22,797 nucleotides of DNA from JBDROU01 sp043809745 [NCBI: bacterium] (GCA_043809745.1 JBDROU010000060.1:1-22797); one strand, 5' to 3'. Counted from the stretch's first letter, positions 8,040 through 17,789 are shown. The notes: generated by a model from the letters alone, not told the origin. Translations and numbers: made by a program.

Positions 8040-8151
8040 TTTACATGCCTCTGCCGCATCAACAGATACTTCCACCTTGCCTGAAAAATAAATTAACTGC
8101 TGCTATCAAAAATCAACTTATTTCTTTTTCAGAAAATTCCAATTACCCTTA

Positions 8152-8937
8152 TTATCCCAGAGCTTTCCTAAGGATCTTGGATAAATATATAGTTTTATTA
8201 ATTATATTCTTTCCCTTATGGATAATATTTACAAATGCGGACCCAACAATTATTCCATCAACCAGATGCTTAATCTCGTTAACTTGTCTCGGTTCAGAAA
8301 TTCCAATACCCAGAGCAAGAGGTTTTTCAGCGATTTTTTTAACACCATTAAGAAATTTAAACACCTCTCCAGGCAGGCTTTTTCTTGCGCCTGTAACTCC
8401 TGTTAAGGAGATGCAGTAAGTAAATCCCATCGAGGCATCCAATATTTTTTTCATTCTAAACTTAGAAGTAGTTGGACTCACAAATTGAATCAGATCCAAT
8501 CCATTATTCTTTATTTTACTTATATAAGCTTTAGATTCTTCAAAACTCAAATCCGGAATTATTAACCCGTCAACTCCGGAAAAACTTGCCTTTTTAAGAA
8601 ACGAATCCAGCGGGTAACAATCAATTGGATTCAAATAACTCATAAGAATAACAGGTATGTTGGTTTTCTTTCTTAAACCAAGCACAAATTTAAGTATTTT
8701 GTCTATAGTTACATTTCTTTCTAAAGCTTTCTGTGCAGCAAGCTGTATTGTTTTACCGTCAAGAATTGGGTCTGAGAAAGGAACACCTAATTCGATTATA
8801 TCAACACCGGAAGCTTCTTGCCCTAGTATAATCCTCCCTGTTGTTTCAAATGAAGGATACCCCGCCATGGTATAAGCAATTAAAGCTTTTTTATTCTTTC
8901 TTTTTAATTCTAGAAATTTTTGTTGTATTCTGTTCAT
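8152..8937 (-). CDS. trpA: Tryptophan synthase alpha subunit
   Basis: Cleaves indole-3-glycerol phosphate to indole and glyceraldehyde 3-phosphate. Indole passes through the tunnel to TrpB. The 261-residue TIM barrel carries catalytic Glu49 (DIIELGVPFSDP) and Asp60 (ILDGKTIQ, where families usually have ADGPTIQ), and the SLTGVTGAR phosphate-binding segment. The length is normal. The ATG overlaps the trpB stop by one base (TAATG), the classic coupled arrangement for equimolar alpha and beta subunits. This is the last gene of the trp block. Confidence 0.96.
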   Translation of the reverse strand: MNRIQQKFLELKRKNKKALIAYTMAGYPSFETTGRIILGQEASGVDIIELGVPFSDPILDGKTIQLAAQKALERNVTIDKILKFVLGLRKKTNIPVILMSYLNPIDCYPLDSFLKKASFSGVDGLIIPDLSFEESKAYISKIKNNGLDLIQFVSPTTSKFRMKKILDASMGFTYCISLTGVTGARKSLPGEVFKFLNGVKKIAEKPLALGIGISEPRQVNEIKHLVDGIIVGSAFVNIIHKGKNIINKTIYLSKILRKALG

Positions 8938-10157
8938 TATAATTTAATTTTCTCAATTACAGTATGAACATCCTTGTCGCCTCTTCCGGAAAGGCATAAT
9001 AATATTATATCATCCTTATTGAAGCGTTTATAATTTTTCACCAGATAACCTAAAGCATGCGCTGGTTCCAAAGCAGGAAGTATACCCTCAGTTTCAGAAA
9101 GAATCCTAAAACCTTCCAAGGCATCTTTATCAGTTGCTGTCTTGTATTCAGCCCTCTTGGTATCCATCAAGAAAGAGTGTTCCGGGCCTACCCCCGGATA
9201 ATCTAATCCGGCTGCAATTGAATAAGACGGGTATATCTGCCCAAACCTATCTTGCAAGACATAACTCCTGGCGCCGTGCAATATACCCGGAGAACCCTTA
9301 ACAAGTGTAGCTGAATGCTGGGCGGTAGAGACACCTAATCCGCCGGCTTCTACCCCGATTATCTTTATGTTTTTATCATTTAAGAATGGATAAAATAAAC
9401 CTATAGCGTTTGAACCGCCGCCAACGCATGCAACCAGATATGTTGGGGGCCTGTTGGTTATCCCCGGCAGCTGTTTTTTGCATTCTCTACCGATTACGGA
9501 CTGAAAATCTCTTACCATTACCGGATAAGGATGCGCGCTCATAACCGTACCTAAAACATAAAAAGTGTCCTTTATATTTGTCACCCAATCCCTGAAAGCC
9601 TCGTTTATGGAATCCTTAAGGGTCTTTGTCCCGGAATGGACTTCAAACACTCTTGCGCCTAACAATTTCATCCTGTCTACATTAAGCCTCTGTCTTTCAA
9701 CATCTTCCGCTCCCATATACACATCACATTTAAGACCTAATAATCCGGCAGCTGTTGCTGTAGCAACACCGTGCTGTCCTGCGCCGGTTTCTGCAATAAC
9801 CCTGCTCTTTCCCATGAATTTAGCCAATAGGACTTGTCCAAGCGTATTATTGATTTTGTGGGAACCTGTATGATTAAGATCCTCCCGTTTTAATAGAACT
9901 CTAGGACCTTTTAAATATTTTGCAAAATTTTTTGCCTCGTACAAAGGAGAGGGTCTGCCCACATAATTCTTGTAGAGATAAAAAATCTCTTTCTTAAACT
10001 TAGAATTAGCTTTCATTTTTTTGTAATTTTCTTCTAAATCAAGCAGAGCCTGCATCAGGGTTTCAGGAATAAACCTGCCGCCGAAACTTCCAAAATATCC
10101 TTTTTTATCAGGGAATTTATTATAATTTACATTCATATTTACTTTTTTATTTTTCAT
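8937..10157 (-). CDS. trpB: Tryptophan synthase beta subunit
   Basis: PLP enzyme that condenses indole with serine to give tryptophan, in an alpha2-beta2 complex with TrpA. The 406 residues show the GSFGGRFIPETL N-terminal signature, the PLP-binding Lys101 in LNHTGSHKINN, Glu123 in AETGAGQHG and the phosphate-binding loop GGGSN at 246-250. This is the canonical TrpB1 type, not the longer TrpB2. The start overlaps the trpF stop by one base (TAATG). A short GGG-containing element upstream is a weak ribosome binding site, so coupling to trpF translation is likely. Confidence 0.97.
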   Translation of the reverse strand: MKNKKVNMNVNYNKFPDKKGYFGSFGGRFIPETLMQALLDLEENYKKMKANSKFKKEIFYLYKNYVGRPSPLYEAKNFAKYLKGPRVLLKREDLNHTGSHKINNTLGQVLLAKFMGKSRVIAETGAGQHGVATATAAGLLGLKCDVYMGAEDVERQRLNVDRMKLLGARVFEVHSGTKTLKDSINEAFRDWVTNIKDTFYVLGTVMSAHPYPVMVRDFQSVIGRECKKQLPGITNRPPTYLVACVGGGSNAIGLFYPFLNDKNIKIIGVEAGGLGVSTAQHSATLVKGSPGILHGARSYVLQDRFGQIYPSYSIAAGLDYPGVGPEHSFLMDTKRAEYKTATDKDALEGFRILSETEGILPALEPAHALGYLVKNYKRFNKDDIILLCLSGRGDKDVHTVIEKIKL

Positions 10158-10789
10158 TATCCCAAATCTTTCGCTTTAATAATAAAATCCTTCATCTTCT
10201 CGTAATCCTTCTTTTTTGGTGTTCTCTCGACTCCGGAAGCGACATCAACCCCATAAGGAGCAACCTTATCTATAGCTTCTTCTATATTTTCAGGATTTAA
10301 TCCGCCGCTCAAAAAGAAAGGAACCCCTAACTCCTTCACAGTCAAGGCGATGTCCCAATTAAAAACATCCCCCGTACCTCCGGGCACACCCTCCTTAAAA
10401 GCATCCAGCAATATAAAATCCGCGAACGGAGAATAATGTTTAACCTCTTCTATACTCATTTCGTCTCTAACCCTGATAGCTTTAAATACTTCTACTCCAT
10501 CTTTCTTGAGTTCCTCTATATAAGAATCATCCTCACTGCCGTGAAGCTGTACGGTTTTAAGAGCGGACTCCTTAAGCACCTTCTTAACAACCACCATGTC
10601 CTCATCAACAAATACCCCAATAGCTTTGACAAATGGCGGGATTTTTGACAATATATCCTTAGCCATTTTATTTGATATTTTTCTTGGGCTGCCTTTATAA
10701 AAATTCAAACCGATATAATTTGCTCCCAGATTAGCAGCCCATAAGGCATCCTCTACATTTGTAATACCGCAGACTTTTATTTTTAGCAT
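10157..10789 (-). CDS. trpF: Phosphoribosylanthranilate isomerase
   Basis: Performs the Amadori rearrangement of phosphoribosylanthranilate to CdRP, the third step towards tryptophan. The 210-residue TIM barrel contains the catalytic Cys7 in KVCGITN, the QLHGSED segment, the general acid Asp129 in ILLDAFKEG, the PGGTGDVFNW loop and a final LSGGLNPENI phosphate-binding segment. TrpF is a separate protein here rather than fused to TrpC. The gene overlaps trpC by 7 bp and trpB by 1 bp. No HisA-like dual-activity (PriA) replacement is needed because hisA is also present. Confidence 0.95.
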   Translation of the reverse strand: MLKIKVCGITNVEDALWAANLGANYIGLNFYKGSPRKISNKMAKDILSKIPPFVKAIGVFVDEDMVVVKKVLKESALKTVQLHGSEDDSYIEELKKDGVEVFKAIRVRDEMSIEEVKHYSPFADFILLDAFKEGVPGGTGDVFNWDIALTVKELGVPFFLSGGLNPENIEEAIDKVAPYGVDVASGVERTPKKKDYEKMKDFIIKAKDLG

Positions 10790-11565
10790 GGCAATCTTAA
10801 AGTTAGTTCCTTAACCTTTCTTTTAATATCCTTGCTTTTAAGCAAACTTTCTCCAACTAAAAAGCAGTTAATCCCGATACTCTTTAATCTTTTTATATCG
10901 CCGCTGTTTCTTATGCCGCTCTCGCTTATAACAATTGTTTTTTTCTTTATATGTTTCGCCAAATTAACAGACTTATTCAAGTCAATCTTCAATGTTGCCA
11001 GATCTCTGTTGTTAACACCAATAATTTTTGCATTAATCGATAATGCCTTGCTCAAATCATTTTCGTCATGGACCTCAACAAGCGAATCCAGCCCCAGCCC
11101 GTCAGCACATCTTTTCAGAAATAAAAGTTTCTTTAACGGGAGAATACGCGCAATTAAAAGTATTGCATCTGCCCCAAAAACAGCGGATTCATACACCTGA
11201 TATTCGTCAATAATAAAATCCTTCCTTAACACGCAGCATTTAACATTTCTTTTTATATCCTTTAGTGTATCCAGACTTCCTAAAAAAAACTTTTCTTCCG
11301 TCAAAACTGAGATTGCACTTACGCCGCTTTTTTTATATATTTTCGCCAATGCAATTGGATCAAACTTATTTTTTATAACTCCCCTGGACGGCGAAGCCTT
11401 TTTTATTTCCGCTATCAAGTGAATCCTGTCTTTCTTATTAAGTGCTCTTTGCAAAAAAAACTTTTTTTTGCGCGCTTTATTCTTTAATTCATCTAACGTT
11501 ATTCTATTCCGGGATTCCTCTACTGACAGCTTTTTTTCTTTAATAATCCTTTTCAGTATATTCAT
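10783..11565 (-). CDS. trpC: Indole-3-glycerol-phosphate synthase
   Basis: Converts CdRP to indole-3-glycerol phosphate with loss of CO2 and water. The 260-residue TIM barrel shows IAEIKKASPSRG (Glu53, Lys55), the catalytic Lys115 in VLRKDFIIDEYQV, LVEVHDENDL, IIGVNNRDL and the ISESGI phosphate site, in the expected order. The codon use is Lys-rich, like its neighbours. It overlaps trpD by four bases (ATGA) and trpF by seven, so it sits firmly inside the coupled trp block. Confidence 0.96.
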   Translation of the reverse strand: MNILKRIIKEKKLSVEESRNRITLDELKNKARKKKFFLQRALNKKDRIHLIAEIKKASPSRGVIKNKFDPIALAKIYKKSGVSAISVLTEEKFFLGSLDTLKDIKRNVKCCVLRKDFIIDEYQVYESAVFGADAILLIARILPLKKLLFLKRCADGLGLDSLVEVHDENDLSKALSINAKIIGVNNRDLATLKIDLNKSVNLAKHIKKKTIVISESGIRNSGDIKRLKSIGINCFLVGESLLKSKDIKRKVKELTLRLPC

Positions 11566-12569
11566 AACTTCATTTTCTCAACTACAGATAATGCAGATCC
11601 AGAGTCGATCGACTTCTTAGCCTTTTCTATAGCATCCTCCCAAGACACATCCTCACCCTTTGCTTTCGAAGCAAGCAGGATTATAGCGCCGGCATTCATC
11701 AAAACCATATCCCGATAAGGGCCTTTTTTGCCTTTAAGCACCTCAAGCGCTATAGAGCAATTCTCTTCTTTTGATCCGCCTGCGATATCCTTCTTATTAA
11801 CTCTCTTAAAACCAAACTGCTCCGGTTTAATTGTATAGGTTTTAATACTGCCTTCATTTGATTCCGCGATAAATGTTTCACCGGTAAGTGTAATTTCGTC
11901 AAAACCGGACCCATGAACCACCATACCCTGCTTAATCCCAAGTTTAGATAAAACATTTGCTAACTTCTCCACAAGCTCCTGATTAAACACGCCTATCAGT
12001 TGAACATTTGCTCTGGCAGGATTTACTAAAGGCCCGAGTATATTAAAAATCGTTCTGATGCCGAGTTCTTTTCTTACCGGCATTGCAAATTTCATCGCAG
12101 GATGCAGTTTGGGAGCAAAAAGAAAAGCGAATCCTTTTTCTTTAAGGTTCTGCTCCATCTTTTCTACAGAAACCTCGATTGGAATTCCCAGCGCTTCAAG
12201 CAAATCAGCAGATCCGCATTTTGATGAGATTGACTTGTTACCATGTTTTGCAACCGTAAATCCCGCGCCTGCAACAACAAATGCGCATACAGTAGAAACA
12301 TTAAAACTCCCCTGTCCATCGCCTCCGGTTCCGCACGTATCAACAACAACCGCATTTTCAACTTTTATTCTTATTGCCGCTTCCCTCATAGCTTGCGCAG
12401 AACCGGCAATCTCATCAATAGTCTCACCCTTCATCCTTAAACCAACCAAAAATGCCGCAATCTGCGTATTAGAGGCGCCGCCAGCCATAATTTCGCTCAT
12501 CACAGAAAATGCTTCCTCTCTTGTTAGTGAAACTCCTTCAACAACCTTTTTTATAGCGCCTTGTATCAT
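11562..12569 (-). CDS. trpD: Anthranilate phosphoribosyltransferase
   Basis: Joins anthranilate to PRPP, the second committed step of tryptophan synthesis. Over 335 residues the family motifs are intact: the N-terminal helical domain, the PRPP-binding VDTCGTGGDG (GTGGDG at 80-85), KHGNKSISSKCGSADLLEALG from 108 on, VRKELGIRTIFNILGPLVNP and VVHGSGFDE. It is not fused to trpG, unlike the enterobacterial form. The ATG has AAAGGTG upstream and follows the trpG stop by 21 bp. It overlaps trpC by four bases. Confidence 0.96.
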   Translation of the reverse strand: MIQGAIKKVVEGVSLTREEAFSVMSEIMAGGASNTQIAAFLVGLRMKGETIDEIAGSAQAMREAAIRIKVENAVVVDTCGTGGDGQGSFNVSTVCAFVVAGAGFTVAKHGNKSISSKCGSADLLEALGIPIEVSVEKMEQNLKEKGFAFLFAPKLHPAMKFAMPVRKELGIRTIFNILGPLVNPARANVQLIGVFNQELVEKLANVLSKLGIKQGMVVHGSGFDEITLTGETFIAESNEGSIKTYTIKPEQFGFKRVNKKDIAGGSKEENCSIALEVLKGKKGPYRDMVLMNAGAIILLASKAKGEDVSWEDAIEKAKKSIDSGSALSVVEKMKL

Positions 12570-12590
12570 AGCTTTGCACCTTTTCTTTAA

Positions 12591-13172
12591 TTACTTTTTT
12601 ATAAGTTTATAATGAACAAAGAAATTCTTTAACAGCCTCATACCTTCTACAGTTAACAACGACTCCGGATGGAATTGAACGCCCTCGATCATCTTTTCCT
12701 TATTTCTTACTCCCATTATTTCATTCCTGTGAGTCCATGCGCTAACCTCAAAATCTTGAGATAAGGTTTTCTGATCGATAAGCAGTGAGTGATATCTGGT
12801 TGCTAAAAACGGATTCTTTAGTCCTTTATAAATAGTTTTGCCGTCATGATATATATACGATGTTTTTCCATGAACGATGCGTTCCGCTCTTATTATTGAA
12901 GCGCCGAAAGCATATCCTATGCACTGATGACCTAAACAAACTCCTAAAATTGGTATCTTCCCTGCAAATACTTTTATTAATTCATTGCATATGCCGGACT
13001 CTTTCGGGGTTTTTGGGCCCGGGGAGATTACCAATGCTTTTGGTTTTAAGGCTAAAGCTTGAGGAACGGTTATATCATCATTTCTTTTAACACTCACCTT
13101 ACTGCTGATCTGCGAGAGATACTGCACAAGATTGTAAACAAAAGAATCATAATTGTCTATTACGAGAATCAT
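12591..13172 (-). CDS. trpG: Anthranilate synthase glutamine amidotransferase subunit
   Basis: Class I glutaminase that feeds ammonia to TrpE. The triad is complete over 193 residues: nucleophile Cys79 in GVCLGHQ, then His168 and Glu170 in VQFHPES. The oxyanion segment SPGPKTP is at 50-56. Its start overlaps the trpE stop by four bases (ATGA), which fits tight stoichiometry with TrpE. Proteins of this type (TrpG/PabA) often serve both anthranilate and p-aminobenzoate synthases. No pabB is in the window, so a dual role is possible but unproven. Confidence 0.94.
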   Translation of the reverse strand: MILVIDNYDSFVYNLVQYLSQISSKVSVKRNDDITVPQALALKPKALVISPGPKTPKESGICNELIKVFAGKIPILGVCLGHQCIGYAFGASIIRAERIVHGKTSYIYHDGKTIYKGLKNPFLATRYHSLLIDQKTLSQDFEVSAWTHRNEIMGVRNKEKMIEGVQFHPESLLTVEGMRLLKNFFVHYKLIKK

Positions 13173-14665
13173 GTCAACCCCTTCTGAGCTAATTCAATGG
13201 CTTTGAATAACCCCTGCGCTTTATTTCTAGTCTCCTGATATTCTTTCTCAGGCACAGAATCAGCTACAATCCCGGCCCCCGCCTGCACATATGCTACATT
13301 ATTCTTAATGAGTATTGTCCTTATTGTTATAGCCATATCCATATTACCTTCAAAAGAAAAGTATCCTAAAGCTCCTGCATAAGGACCTCTCTTTGTCTTT
13401 TCTAACTCTCCTATAATTTCCATTGCCCTTATTTTGGGAGCTCCTGATACAGTCCCTGCGGGAAACGCTGACTGAAATAAATCCTTTGCAGTAGCTGTGC
13501 TTTTTATCTTTGCTTTAACCTGCGAAACAATATGCATCACATGAGAATACTTTTCAATAACCTTAAATTCCGGCACCGATACAGAACCGATTTCTGCAAC
13601 CTTACCTAAATCATTCCTTCCCAAATCAACCAGCATTACATGTTCGGCAAGCTCTTTTGGGTCATCCAGCAACTCACGTCCTAACAATTCATCTTCTTTT
13701 TCAGTTTTACCTCTCGGCCTTGTACCGGCAATCGGCCGGGTCTCAATTAAATTATCCTCTTTCCTAACCAATACCTCCGGTGAGGATCCAACAATATTAA
13801 AATCATCGCACTTCAAATAATATAAATACGGAGAAGGATTAACCACCCTCAATGCCCTGTATATATCAAACGGATGAACCGTAATGCGGGAAGAAAATCT
13901 TTGAGAAAGAACTATCTGTATGCAATCCCCCGCTAATATATACTCTTTGGCTTTTTTAACGGCACTCTTAAACTCCGATCGTGTTACATTAGATTTTATT
14001 TCCAATCTGCTACTTTTAGCTTTTGCAATCCTTGCTTGCGGCTTTGCAAAACACCCTTTAATCCTCTGTTCAATCGACTCTATCTCTTTAATCCCGCGCT
14101 TATACAGTGAAAGCAATTTATCTTTCCCTTTAATCTCAACAGCAACAACAATCAGCAGCCTGTGCTTAAGATGATCGAATATAAGCAGCCTGTTGCTCAG
14201 CATAAACACCATCTCCGGCAGTTTAAGCTCATCCGGCAGTTTATCCTTAATATCTTCGAAGTATTTTACAACATCATAATTAACGTAGCCAACCATACCG
14301 CCCCAAAATCGCGGCAGTTCTTTTAAGTGAACCGGTTTGTATTGAGTTAAAAAAGACTGCAGACTTTGAATAGGATTTTTTGTTGCAAATTCCTTTACTT
14401 GCTTACCCTTAGAAAACACTCTTACAACACCCTTATCTACCTTAAACATCTTATCAGGATCAAAAGACAGGAATGAATAACGAGCCCAGTGTTCTCCTCC
14501 TTCTAAGCTCTCAAGCAGATATGAATATTTTTCGCTTAAAGCCAATCGTCTGAACAAGGATACCGGGGTATCCTCATCCGCAAACACCTCCTTATACAGA
14601 GGAATAATATTCCCTTTTTTTGATAACCGCTTAAACTCATTAAAACTTGGTGCTGCTTTAATCAT
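13169..14665 (-). CDS. trpE: Anthranilate synthase component I
   Basis: Converts chorismate plus ammonia to anthranilate, the entry step of the pathway. The 498-residue protein has the N-terminal regulatory domain with LLES at 50-53 followed by EGGEHWARYSF, the element that binds tryptophan for feedback inhibition. The chorismate-binding catalytic domain follows with ETRPIAGTRPRG, DLGRNDLGKV, SAFPAGTVSGAPKIRAME, GYFSFEGNMDM and QAGAGIVADS. The LLES element and the adjacent trpG favour TrpE over PabB. AAAGGA nine bases before the ATG supports the start. Only 36 bp separate it from hisI, leaving no room for a leader peptide and attenuator, so control may rest on feedback inhibition and the upstream promoter. 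Confidence 0.96.
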   Translation of the reverse strand: MIKAAPSFNEFKRLSKKGNIIPLYKEVFADEDTPVSLFRRLALSEKYSYLLESLEGGEHWARYSFLSFDPDKMFKVDKGVVRVFSKGKQVKEFATKNPIQSLQSFLTQYKPVHLKELPRFWGGMVGYVNYDVVKYFEDIKDKLPDELKLPEMVFMLSNRLLIFDHLKHRLLIVVAVEIKGKDKLLSLYKRGIKEIESIEQRIKGCFAKPQARIAKAKSSRLEIKSNVTRSEFKSAVKKAKEYILAGDCIQIVLSQRFSSRITVHPFDIYRALRVVNPSPYLYYLKCDDFNIVGSSPEVLVRKEDNLIETRPIAGTRPRGKTEKEDELLGRELLDDPKELAEHVMLVDLGRNDLGKVAEIGSVSVPEFKVIEKYSHVMHIVSQVKAKIKSTATAKDLFQSAFPAGTVSGAPKIRAMEIIGELEKTKRGPYAGALGYFSFEGNMDMAITIRTILIKNNVAYVQAGAGIVADSVPEKEYQETRNKAQGLFKAIELAQKGLT

Positions 14666-14701
14666 ATTGAATAATCCTTTAATGACCTTCTTTAGAAATC
14701 T

Positions 14702-15085
14702 CTACTTAGAATAAACTTTCTTCGGATCAAACACCTTCTTGCCCGTTATTTTAACTTTACTTCCAGCAATTTTATTAAAAAAACAACTCCTGTAGCCGGT
14801 ATGACAGGCGGCTCCTCCAATTTGCTCTACCTCTATTAGAAGAACGTCCGCATCACAATCGGTCCATATGCTTTTAACCATCTGACAGTTCCCGGATTTT
14901 TCTCCTTTAATCCAAAGTGTATTCCTGCTTCTGCTGAAAAAGCAAACTTTTTTTTCATCCAGTGTTTTTTTAAGTGCTTCTTTATTCATATAGGCAAGCA
15001 TTAATACATCTTTCTTTTTATAATCCTGTATAATCGCAGGTATTAATCCTTTGCTATCGAACTTAAACATTTTCATTATGTTCAT
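14702..15085 (-). CDS. hisI: Phosphoribosyl-AMP cyclohydrolase
   Basis: Opens the adenine ring of PR-AMP in the third step of histidine synthesis. The 127-residue zinc enzyme shows [11 protein letters not shown] (56-66) and the metal cysteines Cys77 (TDCDAD), Cys94 (ACHTG) and Cys101 (SCFF). There is no C-terminal HisE (PR-ATP pyrophosphatase) domain, so the preceding hydrolysis step needs a separate hisE elsewhere. It overlaps hisF by four bases (ATGA). In-frame Met codons at positions 4 and 6 are alternative starts. It is the last his gene before trpE. Confidence 0.95.
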   Translation of the reverse strand: MNIMKMFKFDSKGLIPAIIQDYKKKDVLMLAYMNKEALKKTLDEKKVCFFSRSRNTLWIKGEKSGNCQMVKSIWTDCDADVLLIEVEQIGGAACHTGYRSCFFNKIAGSKVKITGKKVFDPKKVYSK

Positions 15086-15852
15086 AACCTTACCTCTACC
15101 CCTTTTCGTCTAAGATATTTTTTTAAGTCATTAATTTTTAGCTCCTGAAAGTGAAACAACGAAGCAGCCAATAATCCTGTGGCTTCGCAATTAAACGCCG
15201 CATCGAAAAAATGCTCTTTTTTCCCGGCACCTCCGGAAGCAATCACAGGAACAGACACCGCGCTGCTTACAGCTTTAAGAAGCTCAACATCGTATCCTAT
15301 TTTTGTACCGTCACGGTCCATACTGGTTAACAGTATCTCACCAGCGCCAAGTCCTACAACCTTCTTTGCCCACTTCAGCGCATCTATGCCTGTAGGTTTT
15401 CTTCCTCCGTATATATAAACCTCAAAAGATAATTCACCTTTCGAGTTAAACCTCCTTTTTGCGTCTATTGCTGAAACAATGCACTGACTCCCGAATCTCC
15501 TGGATGCTTCTTTTATAATAGAAGGCCTCTTAACAGCAGCGGTATTTATTGATACCTTATCCGCGCCAGCTTTTAACAACAACTCTATATCCCGCAAACT
15601 CTCAATTCCACCGCCGACTGTTAACGGTATAAACACCTTTTCAGCTGTTCTTGCGACCAAATCAATCATAGTCTTTCTTTTTTCATGACTGGCGGTTATA
15701 TCTAAAAAAACAACCTCGTCCGCGCCTTCTCTATCATAGCGTTCCGCAACAGAAACCGGATCACCGGCATCACGCAGATTCTTAAACTTTGTGCCCTTAA
15801 CCACTCTTCCCTTGGCACAATCTAAACATGGTATTATTCTAACGCTTAACAT
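15082..15852 (-). CDS. hisF: Imidazole glycerol phosphate synthase cyclase subunit
   Basis: Uses ammonia from HisH to turn PRFAR into imidazole glycerol phosphate and AICAR. The 256-residue half-barrel repeat fold carries the two catalytic aspartates, Asp11 (IIPCLDC) and Asp130 (SAIDAKR), plus [14 protein letters not shown] and [10 protein letters not shown] phosphate-binding loops. The usual CLDVDNGRVVKG reads [12 protein letters not shown] here, a minor variation. The gene overlaps hisA by 14 bp and hisI by 4 bp. The partner hisH is two genes upstream. Confidence 0.96.
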   Translation of the reverse strand: MLSVRIIPCLDCAKGRVVKGTKFKNLRDAGDPVSVAERYDREGADEVVFLDITASHEKRKTMIDLVARTAEKVFIPLTVGGGIESLRDIELLLKAGADKVSINTAAVKRPSIIKEASRRFGSQCIVSAIDAKRRFNSKGELSFEVYIYGGRKPTGIDALKWAKKVVGLGAGEILLTSMDRDGTKIGYDVELLKAVSSAVSVPVIASGGAGKKEHFFDAAFNCEATGLLAASLFHFQELKINDLKKYLRRKGVEVRL

Positions 15853-16579
15853 TATTGCTTTCTATAATCTCTATTGCTCTATCTATCTTGATATCATTGG
15901 TATACAGCGCCCTTCCAATAATAACCCCTGTGATTTTATCAGATTTTATCAATCTTATTTTCTCTAAATCCTCATAAGTGCTTACACCACCGCTTATAAT
16001 TATATTCAGTTGCAGCTCATCTGCAAACTTTTGCACGCTTTCAATATTTGGCCCTTTTAACATCCCGTCTTTCTCTACATCGGTATAAAGTATCTCTTCC
16101 AGACCCATTCCTTTTAACTGCCGGGCTAATTCCAGCACAGTTATATCGGTTACATCCTTCCAACCGCTTATAGCGACCTTTTCTTTAAGAGCATCAATAG
16201 CAACAATAATTTTCTTAGGATATTTTGCTATTGCTTCTTTTAGGAAATCCGGATTATTAATCGCAACGGTTCCTAACACGCAGTAATCAACCCCCATGCC
16301 AAACACCGCATCAAGCACATCAAAATCCCTTATCCCGCCGCCGAACTCAATTTTTATAGAAAGCTTTGTTCTTATCTTCTCAAGAATATCCAGATTCTGA
16401 GGGGACCCGGTAAATGCCCCATCCAGATCTACGACATGGATTCTCTTTGCGCCTTGCGACTGCCAAAGCTTTGCAATAAAGAGCGGATCATGCGAGTATA
16501 CTATCTCATTCTCAATCTTGCCCTGTGTTAATCTAACGCAGTTGCCGGCGCGAATATCAATAGCAGGTATTACAAGCAT
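15839..16579 (-). CDS. hisA: ProFAR isomerase (HisA)
   Basis: Isomerises ProFAR to PRFAR, the Amadori step of histidine synthesis. The 246-residue beta/alpha barrel has the catalytic Asp8 (IPAIDIRAG) and Asp129 ([15 protein letters not shown]), and the phosphate loops FGGGIRD and SGGVSTYED. It is homologous to HisF next door. GGGGAAG just before the ATG supports the start, with the hisH stop codon only eight bases upstream and abutting that ribosome binding site. Confidence 0.95.
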   Translation of the reverse strand: MLVIPAIDIRAGNCVRLTQGKIENEIVYSHDPLFIAKLWQSQGAKRIHVVDLDGAFTGSPQNLDILEKIRTKLSIKIEFGGGIRDFDVLDAVFGMGVDYCVLGTVAINNPDFLKEAIAKYPKKIIVAIDALKEKVAISGWKDVTDITVLELARQLKGMGLEEILYTDVEKDGMLKGPNIESVQKFADELQLNIIISGGVSTYEDLEKIRLIKSDKITGVIIGRALYTNDIKIDRAIEIIESNNVKR

Positions 16580-16587
16580 TTCTTCCC

Positions 16588-17202
16588 CTAATAATTAATA
16601 GAAACAAAATTCTTTAAAATCTCCATGCCCTTCGAACTGCTCTTCTCAGGATGGAATTGTATGCCAAAAACATTATCCTTTTGTATCGAGGCTGCAAACT
16701 GCAAGCCATATTTAACCCAGGAAGTAATCAGCGCATCATCCGTTGGATCACAATAATAAGAGTGTACAAAATAAAGATGCACTTTATTAGGGATACCCTT
16801 AAATAAAAAACCTCTTTTTATTATTTCAATTGTGTTCCATCCCATATGAGGTATCCTTATACACTTACCCTTAGATTGAAGAGGTTTAACATCGCCTTTA
16901 ATTATGCCTAAGCCTTTATTTTTCCCGTCTTCAGAACTCATTTCAAAAAGAAGCTGGTATCCTAAACATATACCCAAACAAGGAACCCCGGCAGCAATTT
17001 GCTGTTTAATTACTTCAACTAATCCCAATCTTCTAAGGCTGCTCATTCCCGCTTTGAAGGCTCCTACTCCGGGTAATATTATTTTTTTGCTTTTAAGAAT
17101 ATCTTTATTTTTTGAAGTAACAACAGCGGTCCCGCCAATTCTTTCAATGGCTTTTGCGACACTCCTTAAATTACCCATGCCATAGTCTATTACTGCAATC
17201 AT
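16588..17202 (-). CDS. hisH: Imidazole glycerol phosphate synthase glutaminase subunit
   Basis: Class I glutamine amidotransferase that supplies ammonia to HisF through the barrel. The 204 residues begin with DYGMGNLRSV and contain the LPGVGAF oxyanion strand, the nucleophile Cys79 in CLGICLGYQ, PHMGWN at 118-123 and the His184/Glu186 pair in IQFHPEKSS. It is not fused to HisF. The start overlaps the hisB stop by four bases (ATGA), so coupling is likely. Confidence 0.95.
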   Translation of the reverse strand: MIAVIDYGMGNLRSVAKAIERIGGTAVVTSKNKDILKSKKIILPGVGAFKAGMSSLRRLGLVEVIKQQIAAGVPCLGICLGYQLLFEMSSEDGKNKGLGIIKGDVKPLQSKGKCIRIPHMGWNTIEIIKRGFLFKGIPNKVHLYFVHSYYCDPTDDALITSWVKYGLQFAASIQKDNVFGIQFHPEKSSSKGMEILKNFVSINY

Positions 17203-17789
17203 AAAGCTCCCTTAGTAGAAGGCAGCGAGCCATCCTTCTTATTCATTGAAACTGCCTGTTTGAAAGCAACTGCCAACGCCTTAAAAACGGATTCTGATAT
17301 GTGATGGTTGCTTCTGCCGTAATATGCAATAATGTGAAGAGTTAGCTTTCCGCTATATGAGAAAGCCCTGAAAAAGTCTTCAATAAGGTCATAATCGAAT
17401 TTTTCCCGATACATTTTTTTAAACTTCACCTTAAATTCAAGATAAGGTCTGCCTGAAAGATCCACATACGCTCCGGATAAAGACTCATCCATAGGAATAC
17501 GCGCTTCTCCGTAACGATTTATGCCTTTTTTATTTCCAATGGCTTTTAACAAAGCTTCACCAAAAGTTATACCAATATCCTCAACCAGATGATGATCATC
17601 AATTTCTGTATCTCCTTGGCTTTTGACATTCAAATCCACACCGGAATGCTTTGAAAACAGCTCCAGCATATGATCAATAAAAGAGATTGAGGTAGATATG
17701 GAATATCGCCCCTTTCCATCCAGATCAACTCCTATGCTCACCTTTGTTTCTTTTGTGATCCTTCTTACCTTTGCTTTCCTATGTTTCAT
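17199..17789 (-). CDS. hisB: Imidazoleglycerol-phosphate dehydratase
   Basis: Manganese enzyme that dehydrates imidazole glycerol phosphate to imidazole acetol phosphate. The 196 residues hold both metal-binding repeats: SFIDHMLELFSKHSG with TEIDDHHLVEDIG (His66, His67, Glu70), and RSNHHISESVFKAL near the C-terminus. It is the monofunctional type: the N-terminal histidinol-phosphatase domain found in enterobacterial HisB is absent. The start overlaps the hisD stop by 11 bp. Confidence 0.95.
   Translation of the reverse strand: MKHRKAKVRRITKETKVSIGVDLDGKGRYSISTSISFIDHMLELFSKHSGVDLNVKSQGDTEIDDHHLVEDIGITFGEALLKAIGNKKGINRYGEARIPMDESLSGAYVDLSGRPYLEFKVKFKKMYREKFDYDLIEDFFRAFSYSGKLTLHIIAYYGRSNHHISESVFKALAVAFKQAVSMNKKDGSLPSTKGAL

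Noticed and set aside
8040-8151. Possible promoter or riboswitch before the DegT aminotransferase gene
   Set aside because: The 112-bp gap has only weak -35/-10-like matches with poor spacing and no stable structured element, so I did not list it as a site.
10832-11200. Plus-strand open frame of 122 codons
   Set aside because: It is antisense to trpC, a clear enzyme gene; the Leu/Phe-rich translation is a mirror effect of Lys-rich codons.
12058-12612. Plus-strand open frame of 184 codons
   Set aside because: It lies antisense to trpD (and the trpG end), whose motifs are complete. The translation is low in complexity and unlike any protein I recognise.
14666-14701. Possible trp attenuator or leader peptide before trpE
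   Set aside because: The gap is only 36 bp, contains no Trp-codon leader and no competing hairpins.
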